From a virus: DNA of 53,916 bases. The notes beneath the pieces were generated by a model, which searched no databases, was not told the origin of the DNA, and saw nothing but the letters and a program-made list of their open reading frames with translations. The DNA lies in IMG/VR virus record IMGVR_UViG_3300035438_000711, positions 1 through 53,916 of that record. One strand, 5' to 3'. This document shows positions 23,018 to 29,655 of this stretch, one piece after another. How positions within the stretch are numbered: position 1 is the first letter of the stretch; each line of letters opens with the position of its first letter. The position numbers were made by a program, and so were the translations under genes.

Positions 23018-23296
23018 TCAGCAGCAGGGAGCCTCACAGACAGGCTCGCCGTCCTCGTCCACCAGAAACTTCTTTACCGCGAAGAATCCGGCCTCGGTCT
23101 CGATTGTGTCCTCGACCACCAGACCCTCCTGCTGCCGGATCACGGCACACAGGTTTTCGATAAGGGTGAGGGTCGCATCGACGGCGGCGGGGTTGTCACC
23201 CACCTTGGTCGTGAGTTGCGTCTTGCGGTCGTAGCGGGAAAGCATCCGAATCGCGTCTTGGATTTTCTTCATGTCGAACTTGGTCTGGCTAGTCAT
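23018..23296 (-). CDS. Hypothetical protein
   Basis: 92 residues from ATG at 23296 with GGAGACTTTCCA. Helical N-terminal half (FDMKKIQDAIRMLSRYDRKT, then DATLTLIENLCAVIRQQ), strand-rich acidic C-terminus ending CEAPCC. No motif recognised. Expressed from the 23663-23690 promoter with the gene before it. Confidence 0.75.
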   Translation of the reverse strand: MTSQTKFDMKKIQDAIRMLSRYDRKTQLTTKVGDNPAAVDATLTLIENLCAVIRQQEGLVVEDTIETEAGFFAVKKFLVDEDGEPVCEAPCC

Positions 23297-23326
23297 TGGA
23301 AAGTCTCCGTTGTAGGTAGTTGGGAA

Positions 23327-23338
23327 TCCGAACAATCA
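23327..23338 (-). repeat. TGATTGTTCGGA junction motif
   Basis: Begins with the TGA stop of the 23336-23608 gene. Same motif at 19451-19461, 24673-24684 and (one base changed) 25037-25047. Confidence 0.8.
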
Positions 23339-23608
23339 CTCGCCGCGTCGGGCGTCCACCTTGCTGGCCGTGTCGAGCCAGTTGCCAGCCATGTCCTCGA
23401 TCTCGCTGTTGTCAACGTAGCGGGAAGTCAGCCGCGACCCGAACTCGTCCTCAAGGAATGAGGCCATGTCCTGCACCGCAACGATCAGTTCCGCGATGTC
23501 TTCGCGGGTCGTGCCCTCGTCGAGCATCCCGGCCTCGCCGCTCGAAAGCATTTCGAGTGCTTCCTGTGCCTCTCCCAGCATCTTCGTCAGTCGGTTGAAC
23601 TCGTTCAT
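23336..23608 (-). CDS. Acidic helical hypothetical protein
   Basis: 90 residues, almost wholly helical and strongly acidic (RLTKMLGEAQEALEMLSSGE, then TTREDIAELIVAVQDMASFL). First gene behind the strong promoter at 23663-23690. No family recognised; early small acidic phage proteins often bind host enzymes, but nothing here shows a target. Confidence 0.75.
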   Translation of the reverse strand: MNEFNRLTKMLGEAQEALEMLSSGEAGMLDEGTTREDIAELIVAVQDMASFLEDEFGSRLTSRYVDNSEIEDMAGNWLDTASKVDARRGE

Positions 23609-23636
23609 CGTTCATGTCTCCGTTTCGTTGTCCCGT

Positions 23637-23652
23637 CGCGGTGTCCGCCGCG
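23637..23652. promoter_or_regulatory. Inverted repeat CGCGG-N6-CCGCG after promoter 2
   Basis: CGCGGTGTCCGCCGCG, identical to 25349-25364 and at the same distance from the -10 box. On the transcript it would be a 5'-end hairpin at about +5 to +20; as DNA it could be an operator. Confidence 0.7.
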
Positions 23653-23662
23653 TCATGCCAGT

Positions 23663-23690
23663 ATTATATCAATCGTCCGTTTCGTGTCAA
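23663..23690 (-). promoter_or_regulatory. Strong sigma70-type early promoter 2
   Basis: Consensus -35 TTGACA (23685-23690), 16-base spacer, consensus -10 TATAAT (23663-23668). The spacer and flanks share GGACGA, TGATA and AATAC with promoter 1 at 25376-25403, so the two are duplicated elements. Confidence 0.9.
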
Positions 23691-23742
23691 ATGGTTTAAC
23701 AGAATTATTTTTGCCCCGTTTTCCCCGGTGTTTTCGGGGTTT

Positions 23743-23883
23743 TCATCGCAGCCCCCCGATCAGCCGCAGGGCGGCGTCGATAGCCTCGGCCACAATCGGG
23801 GCCAGCCGCCCCCCGGTGCCCAACTCCTGCCCGAAGCGAACCAGCGTCAAAGCCACGATGGCGTTGTTCCAGTTGATGTTCAC
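23743..23883 (-). CDS. Small hypothetical protein
   Basis: 46 residues from GTG at 23883: VNINWNNAIVALTLVRFGQE and a helix with EAIDAALRLIGGLR. It begins five bases after the stop of the previous gene. Amphipathic helical; the GTG lacks an obvious ribosome site, but tight packing and codon use like the neighbours support it. Confidence 0.5.
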   Translation of the reverse strand: MNINWNNAIVALTLVRFGQELGTGGRLAPIVAEAIDAALRLIGGLR

Positions 23884-23887
23884 CGCG

Positions 23888-24097
23888 TCACCCGTTGTCC
23901 GTGTTGCAGTTTTTGTTCAGCCACTCGCACAGCCCGAGCCGGGTCTTCGGTATCTGGACTTGATCGAAGTGTGCGTTGTCGGCGATTCGCTCACGTCGAG
24001 CGAAAGCCATCGCCTTGTTCCACGTCGAAAACCACTCCTGCCGGTTGCCCATGTCAGGGCAACTCCAGCAGACGCGGTGCAGGGGTGTGTTGCTCAT
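23888..24097 (-). CDS. Small hypothetical protein
   Basis: 69 residues, ATGA-coupled. Has CWSCPDMGNRQEWFSTWNKA and a later LCEWLNKNC; three or four cysteines could bind a metal. No family recognised. Confidence 0.7.
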   Translation of the reverse strand: MSNTPLHRVCWSCPDMGNRQEWFSTWNKAMAFARRERIADNAHFDQVQIPKTRLGLCEWLNKNCNTDNG

Positions 24098-24420
24098 GAC
24101 TGCACCTCCTGCCGTTGCCGTGCTGTGATTACCGTCGCGTTGTTGCAGCCGGTGGCGGAGTTCGTGGCAATCACTGCGGCCTGATTCGCGAGCAGGGCAA
24201 ACCGCGAGTCACGCGACACCGGCTGCCCGTTGACGGTCAGCACCCACAAACGCACCTTAGTGATTCCACGCCCTGCCCGCCGCGAGTTGCGATGCGTTGC
24301 GAAACCTTGCAGCACGATATCCAGCGTGCCGTGTTCGTAGCGTGGCCCAGCCCCTGCGTATCCAGGCCACTCGCCACTGCGTGACCACTCGCCCGTCGCC
24401 ATGAGTTGCTGAGGTTTCAT
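24094..24420 (-). CDS. Hypothetical protein
   Basis: 108 residues from ATG at 24420 with GGGAGGG before it. Trp/Gly-rich beginning (ATGEWSRSGEWPGYAGAGPR), strands in the centre (KVRLWVLTVNGQPVSRDSRF), basic end. No motif recognised. Confidence 0.7.
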   Translation of the reverse strand: MKPQQLMATGEWSRSGEWPGYAGAGPRYEHGTLDIVLQGFATHRNSRRAGRGITKVRLWVLTVNGQPVSRDSRFALLANQAAVIATNSATGCNNATVITARQRQEVQS

Positions 24421-24422
24421 GC

Positions 24423-24647
24423 TTAAACCCTCCCCCCGTTGATGTTCCGGCCCGTCGAGTCTAGCACGTACCACTCGTCGCCGTTGAAGTACCGCTCCGC
24501 GTAGGCATTGGCAGCGTCGTCGCTCAACGCCAAGAACCTGTCCACCACGTCCCACTCGCCGTTGCCCGTCGCGTAGGCCACGCGGTACTCGCGGGCCTCC
24601 GAGTCGATCAGCAGCAGAGCACCTTGCAAAGTCATCCTGAGTCCCAT
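24423..24647 (-). CDS. Small hypothetical protein
   Basis: 74 residues from ATG at 24647 with GGAGGACACGACG. A strand pair (GALLLIDSEAREYRVAYATG) precedes an acidic helix and YFNGDEWYVLDSTGRN. Two bases separate its stop from the next start. No family recognised. Confidence 0.7.
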   Translation of the reverse strand: MGLRMTLQGALLLIDSEAREYRVAYATGNGEWDVVDRFLALSDDAANAYAERYFNGDEWYVLDSTGRNINGGRV

Positions 24648-24672
24648 CGTCGTGTCCTCCGTTGGTTGTGTG

Positions 24673-24684
24673 TCCGAACAATCA
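24673..24684 (-). repeat. TGATTGTTCGGA junction motif
   Basis: Starts at the TGA stop of the 24682-24975 gene; perfect match to the copies at 23327-23338 and 19451-19461. Confidence 0.8.
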
Positions 24685-24975
24685 GCCGTTGATCGCTGCG
24701 CGGCCAGCGTCCGTGAGCGAATACCGAATGTCGATGTACGAGACTCGCCGCGTGTGTGCAATCCGTCCAAAATGCCCGCTGATCCGTTCGTGTGCGACGC
24801 CCTCATAACTGCGGGCAATCGAAACCATTCCCTTGCCGAGAAGTGCCCGCATTGTCGCGCGGCTAGCATCGCTGGGTGGAACGGCAAAACCGTACAAGGC
24901 CATCTCTGTGTTAGACGCAATCGCCACAAGGGCGTCGTACTGGGTCTTGCTCAACTTGCTTGCCATCGCGTTCAT
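24682..24975 (-). CDS. Putative winged-helix protein
   Basis: 97 residues from ATG at 24975 with AAGGAACGAACG. LSKTQYDALVAIASNTEMAL, then SRATMRALLGKGMVSIARSY and YIDIRYSLTDAGRAAI follow the helix-helix-wing-strand order of small winged-helix (PadR/MarR-like) DNA-binding proteins found in phages. A hairpin (25004-25030) lies in its leader. Confidence 0.65.
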   Translation of the reverse strand: MNAMASKLSKTQYDALVAIASNTEMALYGFAVPPSDASRATMRALLGKGMVSIARSYEGVAHERISGHFGRIAHTRRVSYIDIRYSLTDAGRAAING

Positions 24976-25003
24976 CGTTCGTTCCTTGTGTCTTGAGTCG
25001 TGG

Positions 25004-25030
25004 AACCCCGCCGCACAGTGCGGCGGGGTT
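25004..25030 (-). terminator. Perfect 12-bp GC hairpin between two early genes
   Basis: AACCCCGCCGCA, loop CAG, TGCGGCGGGGTT. On the minus strand it follows the 25045 stop and precedes the 24975 gene. There is no T tract, so attenuation or mRNA protection is as likely as termination. Confidence 0.55.
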
Positions 25031-25036
25031 GGGTAG

Positions 25037-25047
25037 CCAAACAATCA
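25037..25047 (-). repeat. TGATTGTTTGG junction motif
   Basis: Starts with the TGA stop of the 25045-25323 gene; one base different from the consensus TGATTGTTCGG. Confidence 0.75.
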
Positions 25048-25323
25048 GCGGGCAGGCGTTCCGACATTTGTCGCGGCGTGAACAGCCTTTTCAAGCGAGT
25101 TTGCAAGACGCTCAATCTCCCACTGAAGATCGACAAGTTTGGCGTGAGCGTCAGCGCGGTCTGTGTTCCAATCGACGCTGGTGACTGTGTTGGACAACTC
25201 GGCAAACGTTCCGGCAATCACATCGTTCAGTGCGGCCAGCGAGTCTTGAGCCTTCTTCGCATCCACCCCAATCAGCGTCTTGAGGTTTTCAATGCGGCGT
25301 TCGTACTTGTTTGTGGTTTCCAT
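25045..25323 (-). CDS. Helical hypothetical protein
   Basis: 92 residues from ATG at 25323 with GGAGAACGAACG. Nearly all helical and probably coiled coil (KYERRIENLKTLIGVDAKKA, later WEIERLANSLEKAVH). First gene after promoter 1. No family recognised. Confidence 0.75.
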   Translation of the reverse strand: METTNKYERRIENLKTLIGVDAKKAQDSLAALNDVIAGTFAELSNTVTSVDWNTDRADAHAKLVDLQWEIERLANSLEKAVHAATNVGTPAR

Positions 25324-25348
25324 CGTTCGTTCTCCGTTGTTGGCGTCT

Positions 25349-25364
25349 CGCGGTGTCCGCCGCG
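25349..25364. promoter_or_regulatory. Inverted repeat CGCGG-N6-CCGCG after promoter 1
   Basis: CGCGGTGTCCGCCGCG, identical to 23637-23652 and placed at the same spacing after the -10 box. Confidence 0.7.
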
Positions 25365-25375
25365 TTGACCCCTGT

Positions 25376-25403
25376 ATTGTATCATTCGTCCAGAGCGTGT
25401 CAA
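25376..25403 (-). promoter_or_regulatory. Strong sigma70-type early promoter 1
   Basis: Consensus -35 TTGACA (25398-25403), 16-base spacer, -10 TACAAT (25376-25381). Drives the block of small early genes from 25323 downward. Shares spacer sequence and downstream inverted repeat with promoter 2. Confidence 0.88.
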
Positions 25404-25457
25404 TACCTTTACCCAAAATTATTTTTGGGCGGTTTTCGCGGGGGAAACGAGGGCTTT

Positions 25458-25700
25458 TTAGCCGGGGGGCGGGGCGACGCCCTCCAGCCGCACCTCGGAA
25501 TCCGTTTCAATCCAAACTTTTGCCCCGCAGGAAAGCGGGCAGTCGGGGGAGTAGACGACCCGGCACGGGCCAAGCACCTCCGCAGCGGTCGCGTAGGTGT
25601 TCGTGCGGCCCCGCTTCACGGTCAAGCAGGGATCGCGGGAACCGGTCTTGCCGTTCTTCCTCACTACGTGCTGGTTGACGTGGATGATCGTGCGTGCCAT
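25458..25700 (-). CDS. Conserved small phage protein of unknown function
   Basis: 80 residues: MARTIIHVNQHVVRKNGKTG at the start, TNTYATAAEVLGP and VVYSPDCPLSCGAKVWIETD near the end. This strand-rich arrangement recurs in many unrelated phage genomes as a short hypothetical protein; no role is known. It stands alone behind a decayed gene and before promoter 1. ATG at 25700 lacks a good ribosome site; ATG at 25712 is the alternative. Confidence 0.75.
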   Translation of the reverse strand: MARTIIHVNQHVVRKNGKTGSRDPCLTVKRGRTNTYATAAEVLGPCRVVYSPDCPLSCGAKVWIETDSEVRLEGVAPPPG

Positions 25701-25716
25701 GCCGCCAATCATCGCC

Positions 25717-25792
25717 GCCGCGTCAAATCCCTTTATATATATGGGCCTGCTTCAACACGGACGGGGGGCAAAAAGTCCGCGATGATCCGTCA
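25717..25792. repeat. 76-bp repeat, copy B
   Basis: Same length and ends as 236-311. The right end encodes TDHRGLF of the decayed gene 25752-25919; the left end carries the TATATATA block. The 28-base middle differs. Confidence 0.85.
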
Positions 25793-25919
25793 ACGCAAAA
25801 AAAGTATCGGCCCAAAGTATTTTCGCGGGCGTTTTCGCGGGCGTCTAACTGCTTGCACCGCAAAGCGTTAGCCATCGCTGCCGCGAAAACCGGGACGCGG
25901 CGAACAACTTTTTGCCCTA
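25752..25919 (-). pseudogene. Decayed copy of the TDHRGLF gene
   Basis: Aligns with the gene at 16551-16799: the ribosome-site block (CTACTCTA-GGGGATTTTT) is conserved, but the ATG is replaced by TAG (25917-25919). KKLFAASRFSRQ matches KKLFGAARFPRQ, an in-frame stop interrupts the centre, TPAKTPAK matches RAAKTAAK, and LTDHRGLFAPRP closes it. The coordinates give the aligned reading frame. It is best explained as a duplicated gene that has lost function. Confidence 0.75.
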
Positions 25920-25951
25920 GTGAAAAATCCCCATAGAGTAGGGAACAGGGG

Positions 25952-26194
25952 TCAGGCCCGCTTGCGGCCCTTCGTCTTCGCGGCGGCGATCCAATCGGGA
26001 TTGCCAACCGTGTCGTTGATCGCCGACCGCAACGCGGTCAGGTCAGCCGCCGCCAACGCGGCCAGCCGCTTGCCGCCGTGGACGAACACGCCGCGATTCA
26101 CTCGCCGCGCTGCTCGCGTCACGGTCTTGACGCAGCAGCCAAGTTTCTCCGCTGCTTCCGCACTTGTGAAATACACCACAGGTTTACTCTCCAT
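25952..26194 (-). CDS. Helix-turn-helix protein
   Basis: 80 residues from ATG at 26194 with AGAGGTG before it. VVYFTSAEAAEKLGCCVKTV is a clear MerR/excisionase-type helix-turn-helix, followed by a basic wing and RSAINDTVGNPDWIAAAKTK. Located beside the integrase and a second such protein; candidate recombination directionality factor or regulator of the integrase region. Confidence 0.75.
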   Translation of the reverse strand: MESKPVVYFTSAEAAEKLGCCVKTVTRAARRVNRGVFVHGGKRLAALAAADLTALRSAINDTVGNPDWIAAAKTKGRKRA

Positions 26195-26243
26195 GCCGTT
26201 CACCTCTATTCGTACACATGCGGACAATAGGAAACAAGTAGGG

Positions 26244-26465
26244 TCATCCGATTTTTGAACGCTTGCGTCCCGAAAGCGTCGGGTCGCGGTGCAGATATTC
26301 CTTGAGGTTCGCCGCGACCGAGTTGCGGCTGACGGCCCACGCCCGCCCGTTCAAGCGAAACCCTTCAAGCGTTCCAGAGCGGAGCATCTTTATCACCCAA
26401 ACATCCGTGCAGCCAAGCATTTGCGCTGCGACCGGCACCGAAATCCAATCGGGGGGTTTTTGCAT
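26244..26465 (-). CDS. Excisionase-like helix-turn-helix protein
   Basis: 73 residues from ATG at 26465. WISVPVAAQMLGCTDVWVIK, then LRSGTLEGFRLNGRAWAVSR, is the winged helix-turn-helix of AlpA/excisionase type. Divergently transcribed from the integrase, with an 11-bp inverted repeat (26501-26527) between them: a usual layout for a switch between integration and excision. Confidence 0.75.
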   Translation of the reverse strand: MQKPPDWISVPVAAQMLGCTDVWVIKMLRSGTLEGFRLNGRAWAVSRNSVAANLKEYLHRDPTLSGRKRSKIG

Positions 26466-26500
26466 TGTTCCGATTCCCGTGGTATCGAGACAAACAGACG

Positions 26501-26527
26501 GCCACCCCTCCACGTCGGAGGGGTGGC
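26501..26527. promoter_or_regulatory. 11-bp inverted repeat between excisionase and integrase
   Basis: GCCACCCCTCC, loop ACGTC, GGAGGGGTGGC. Lies in the divergent intergenic region; could be an operator, an arm-type binding site or a terminator stopping transcription from either side. Confidence 0.55.
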
Positions 26528-26611
26528 GTCGAATGGCGGGGACAGGATTCCCCGCTAGAGACGGGACGCATACGCACGAAGCGTGACCTACTCTCAGAGG
26601 AGGAGTTCACC

Positions 26612-27469
26612 ATGCTTTTGCAGACACTGTTCAACGATTACTACCGTCCGCTCCGCTTGCGCGGGCGGTCAACCAATACAACCAGACTCTACGGCTGCAC
26701 AATCCGCGCATTCGGAAAGTGGTTGGGATACGAACCGACGATTGACGACCTGTCCGACCTCGTTGTGTCTCGGTATCTCGACCACAGGGCAGCAACACGA
26801 AGTCCCTACACCGCCGAGAAAGAGCGAACGCAACTGATGTCGCTTGCGCGGTTCGCTTTTGAGCGGCGAATTCTCGACGCCATGCCGTGCGTCCCCCCAG
26901 CACCGTTGCCAGACCGCATACCGCACGCGTGGACAGTTGAGCAACTCCACGGGCTGATGCGTTCGGCTGCTGCAACACGCGGCAGCATCGGTCACGTCCC
27001 GGCCAGCGTCTGGTTTTCCGCTCTGATCTCGGTGCTGTGGGAAACGGCAGAGCGAATCGGTGCCGTGCTGGAGTGCAAGCCGGGGAATTTCGTCACCCCG
27101 CACCTACTTGTGCTGGCCGAGTACCGCAAAGGGTCAAAGCGCGAAAAACTCTACACGCTTTCGGCCCGCACTTGTGATCTTGTTCAGCAGGCGTGCGGCG
27201 AGAAAAGAATTTTTCAGTGGCCGCTCTGCCGCACTCACCTGTGGAAGCACTACGCCGACGTTGTTGCAAGGGCGGGGCTGGGGCGTGGTCGGCATCTTTC
27301 GTTTCACCAACTACGTCGTTCCTCCGCGTCCCACTTTGCGGCACGCGGCGGCGATGCCACGGCTCTGCTTGATCATTCCAGCCCGCGAATAACGCAGCGA
27401 TGGTATCTGGATCGTCGGTTGACTGATCGCGGCCCGGCACCGTGCGACATTCTGCCAGCGATCAACTAA
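26612..27469 (+). CDS. int: Tyrosine recombinase (integrase)
   Basis: 285 residues; start chosen at ATG 26612 because AGGAGGAG lies six bases before it. The N-terminal SAM-like core-binding domain (residues 1-95) is followed by the catalytic domain with Arg148 (ETAERIG), Lys173/176 (YRKGSKREK), His232-x-x-Arg235 (FHQLRRSSASHF), His255 (LLDHSS) and nucleophile Tyr265 (QRWYLDRR). All catalytic positions are present, so it is likely active and the phage temperate. It is the only confident plus-strand gene. The att site cannot be located without the host sequence. Confidence 0.93.
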   Translation: MLLQTLFNDYYRPLRLRGRSTNTTRLYGCTIRAFGKWLGYEPTIDDLSDLVVSRYLDHRAATRSPYTAEKERTQLMSLARFAFERRILDAMPCVPPAPLPDRIPHAWTVEQLHGLMRSAAATRGSIGHVPASVWFSALISVLWETAERIGAVLECKPGNFVTPHLLVLAEYRKGSKREKLYTLSARTCDLVQQACGEKRIFQWPLCRTHLWKHYADVVARAGLGRGRHLSFHQLRRSSASHFAARGGDATALLDHSSPRITQRWYLDRRLTDRGPAPCDILPAIN

Positions 27470-27523
27470 AAACGGCGGGGAGCAGCGTCGGGAGGAAGGG
27501 AACCGACGCTGCTCTACCCGCCG
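27466..27523. terminator. Bidirectional terminator between convergent genes
   Basis: A 12-bp perfect stem GAGCAGCGTCGG/CCGACGCTGCTC, extended outside by CGGCGGG/CCCGCCG (27473-27523), with TTTTT following on the minus strand. It separates the integrase (plus) from the end of the long late minus-strand transcript. Confidence 0.85.
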
Positions 27524-27529
27524 CCGCGC

Positions 27530-27748
27530 TCACATGAAGCGGTCAAAGTCTTTGTTGTGTATCGGAATCATGTTATCCCGTGCTGCAAGCATCGCCGTCA
27601 GTCGCTCCCGCTCCTCCAGCAGACGCCCGATCATGCGTGCGGCAGTGCCGTTGGTCGCAGTCCATGAGTTCGACGGCCCGAACCGCCCAACAAACAACCA
27701 CGCTTCGTCTGCCTCGTCGTCGGTGTACGGAATCTTTGCGTCAGTCAT
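27530..27748 (-). CDS. Small hypothetical protein
   Basis: 72 residues, overlapping the DUF1599 gene by eight bases. Acidic start (DDEADEAWLFVGRFG), then a helix RMIGRLLEERERLTAMLAAR. Last gene before the terminator. No family recognised. Confidence 0.7.
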   Translation of the reverse strand: MTDAKIPYTDDEADEAWLFVGRFGPSNSWTATNGTAARMIGRLLEERERLTAMLAARDNMIPIHNKDFDRFM

Positions 27749-28064
27749 CGCGTGACTCCCTGTGCAACAGAAGTGCTAGAAGCGAATACGATGCGAGGTC
27801 GAATAAGTTGTCCTCAAGCGACTCGTTCTCTAGCCGCCCCGTCACGTTGAATGACGCCAGCCTCGTCACCTTGTCGGACAGCCGCACCATCGCACCCTTC
27901 CAACTTGGGATGCCCACAAACTTCGCCCCGTTGCGGATGTTTGCCAGCGGATCAGTGCCCGATGGGCAGCCGTAGTCGCTTGATTTCCTGCGGTGCATTT
28001 CCTTGAGCGAGTCGCATAGGTCAAAGAACGCTTGCGACGTTGGGTGAACGGTTGCCGGTGTCAT
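27741..28064 (-). CDS. DUF1599 (Nmad1-like) protein
   Basis: 107 residues, ATGA-coupled to the phosphoesterase. The pattern RKSSDYGCPSGTDPLANIRN, GIPSWKGAMVRLSDKVTRL and ENDLxDLASYSLLAL-like end (EDNLFDLASYSLLALLL) matches DUF1599, a domain described as nucleotide-modification associated (Nmad1) because of its company with base-modifying genes. Here that fits the TET/glycosyltransferase cassette in the same genome. Exact activity unknown. Confidence 0.8.
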   Translation of the reverse strand: MTPATVHPTSQAFFDLCDSLKEMHRRKSSDYGCPSGTDPLANIRNGAKFVGIPSWKGAMVRLSDKVTRLASFNVTGRLENESLEDNLFDLASYSLLALLLHRESRDD

Positions 28065-29230
28065 GATTTCCCTTCGCTGACGTGCATGGAACTCAACCCA
28101 CCATCGGGGCTGTAGATAAAGGTTTCGCACGCCTGTCTACTTCCAATGAACCCGTTCACAGAATGCCAATCATCCGGCGGGCAGAGGGCCGGGGCCGTTC
28201 GCACGATTACGCCTTGAAGCGTTTCGATTGGCCGCTGCCACTCCGCAGCCTGCGAATGAAAGTGGCCGGTGTGCCACTCGCGGTACGGGCACTGGCTCCA
28301 CTGCTGCGATGCTTCAAGTGCCATGATCTGCGGCAACTTCCTTTTCGCCTTGTGACCATGTGCGAAGCCGAGCAGCGTTTTTCCCTCGGCAAGATACTGC
28401 CTGCCCGTGAAGTCTGGTTTGATCGTGACCCGCTTATCGTTGCGGAACCGCTCCAGCAGGATGCGTTGAAAAGTCCACGTGAGCACCTCGTCATGGTTGC
28501 CGTTCACAATCACCACGTCGGTAGGTGTCGTCGCGGCAGACCGCTCGACAATCGCCAGCAACGAGTCGCAGCCCACGGCGATCATCTTCTGGAGTCGCCC
28601 GTCCCGCTCTAGCGGCGTGCCGCTGGTCGTCGTCCCCGTCGGCGTGTCGTAGTGGAAAAGGTCGCCAAGGAACGCAATCGTGCGGCGAGTGGGCTTGTGG
28701 GCTTCTCCCACCGCAAGAAGTTCGCGGCCTGCGTTGCCGACCAGCCGCTCGGCACGGTCAATGTCGTAGTCATCGCCGCCGGTCGTGCGACCCCACGCAT
28801 ACTTTCCGAAGTGGCAATCAGCGACAATCAACACCTGCCACAGCCCGTCCCGCTTCGCCGGTTTTGCATATCCCTTTTTCGGTATACGCAACTCTTTCTT
28901 CGCCGCGTCGATCATCGCCTCGACGCACTGTATCGTCGTCGGCCCGCCGCGTGGCTTGAGCCGCACGAAGACGCGGTGCAGTTCCAGCGTCGAGCCGTCG
29001 CCGTCGCCGCACTCCCACTTCGTTGCTTCGCTGGCCGCGATCTCGAAGCGTGTCATGTCCGCTTCGATGTGCCGCAGTAAATCCTCGACGGTCTTGATTC
29101 GCCGCGACGTGGAGCGGGCTTCGAGCGTCTCGCCGCTCTGCGATTGCGTCACCTGCTCCGCGTCGGCGGCGGGTTTCGGCGGCGGGAGTTTTGCGGCCAC
29201 GCTCTGACTCAGCGTTGTTTTTTTAGCCAC
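28061..29230 (-). CDS. Calcineurin-like metallophosphoesterase
   Basis: 389 residues. Metal-ligand motifs in order: DCH (138-140), FLGDLFHYD, NGNHDE, FAHGHKAK and HTGHFHSQ. The N-terminal 130 residues are Ala/Pro-rich then helical and unassigned. Such phage enzymes may be nucleases of the Mre11/SbcD type, 3'-end phosphatases or nucleotide hydrolases; no SbcC partner is seen. Coupled to the DUF1599 gene. Confidence 0.88.
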   Translation of the reverse strand: MAKKTTLSQSVAAKLPPPKPAADAEQVTQSQSGETLEARSTSRRIKTVEDLLRHIEADMTRFEIAASEATKWECGDGDGSTLELHRVFVRLKPRGGPTTIQCVEAMIDAAKKELRIPKKGYAKPAKRDGLWQVLIVADCHFGKYAWGRTTGGDDYDIDRAERLVGNAGRELLAVGEAHKPTRRTIAFLGDLFHYDTPTGTTTSGTPLERDGRLQKMIAVGCDSLLAIVERSAATTPTDVVIVNGNHDEVLTWTFQRILLERFRNDKRVTIKPDFTGRQYLAEGKTLLGFAHGHKAKRKLPQIMALEASQQWSQCPYREWHTGHFHSQAAEWQRPIETLQGVIVRTAPALCPPDDWHSVNGFIGSRQACETFIYSPDGGLSSMHVSEGKS

Positions 29231-29463
29231 GCTATCACGGCTTGGATGCCGCCGGTCGCCCAGCCGCGTTCCTGCGCCGCCTCCATGATTGCCAGAGAGA
29301 ACGCCCGCGTCTGATGGACGTTGGGATCGAATGACTCACGCACCGCAGACAGTTCGGCTTGGGCAGCGGGGGGCAAGCGGTCAAACCACGTCTTAAAACC
29401 CGGCTTGCCGTTCGACGCTTTGGACAGAACGTCATCAAGCAGGTTTGTCTTTCCCTTTGCCAC
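29209..29463 (-). CDS. Small hypothetical protein
   Basis: 84 residues from GTG at 29463, chosen because AAAGGAG lies six bases before it. Helical: LLDDVLSKASNGKPGFKTWF, later EAAQERGWATGGIQAVIAWL. Overlaps the phosphoesterase start by 22 bases. The shape resembles a small helix-turn-helix regulator but no family is recognised. Confidence 0.7.
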   Translation of the reverse strand: MAKGKTNLLDDVLSKASNGKPGFKTWFDRLPPAAQAELSAVRESFDPNVHQTRAFSLAIMEAAQERGWATGGIQAVIAWLKKQR

Positions 29464-29617
29464 GGCGAACTCCTTTCGTCGGGGGCTTCTCGTCACGCCG
29501 CAGCACCATGTTGCCGTCGTCGTCGAGGATGCCGGGGCCGGTCGGCTCCTCGTCCTCAAAGTCCAACTCAGCGAGGTTAGGATTCGCGGCCTTCGGCGGT
29601 GGTTGCTTGCGTGGCAT
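29435..29617 (-). CDS. Small charged, disordered protein
   Basis: 60 residues, Pro-rich start (PRKQPPPKAANP), an acidic centre (ELDFEDEEPTGPG) and a basic end (KGVRRGKGKDKP). Overlaps the next gene by 29 bases. Probably unstructured; function unknown. Confidence 0.6.
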   Translation of the reverse strand: MPRKQPPPKAANPNLAELDFEDEEPTGPGILDDDGNMVLRRDEKPPTKGVRRGKGKDKPA

Positions 29618-29655
29618 CCGGCGTGATCCTTTCGCCGTTCAACGTAGCGGCGGCG

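Noticed and set aside
23701-23742. CCCCG/CGGGG hairpin followed by TTTT on the plus strand as a terminator
   Set aside because: No plus-strand gene ends nearby; on the minus strand there is no T tract.
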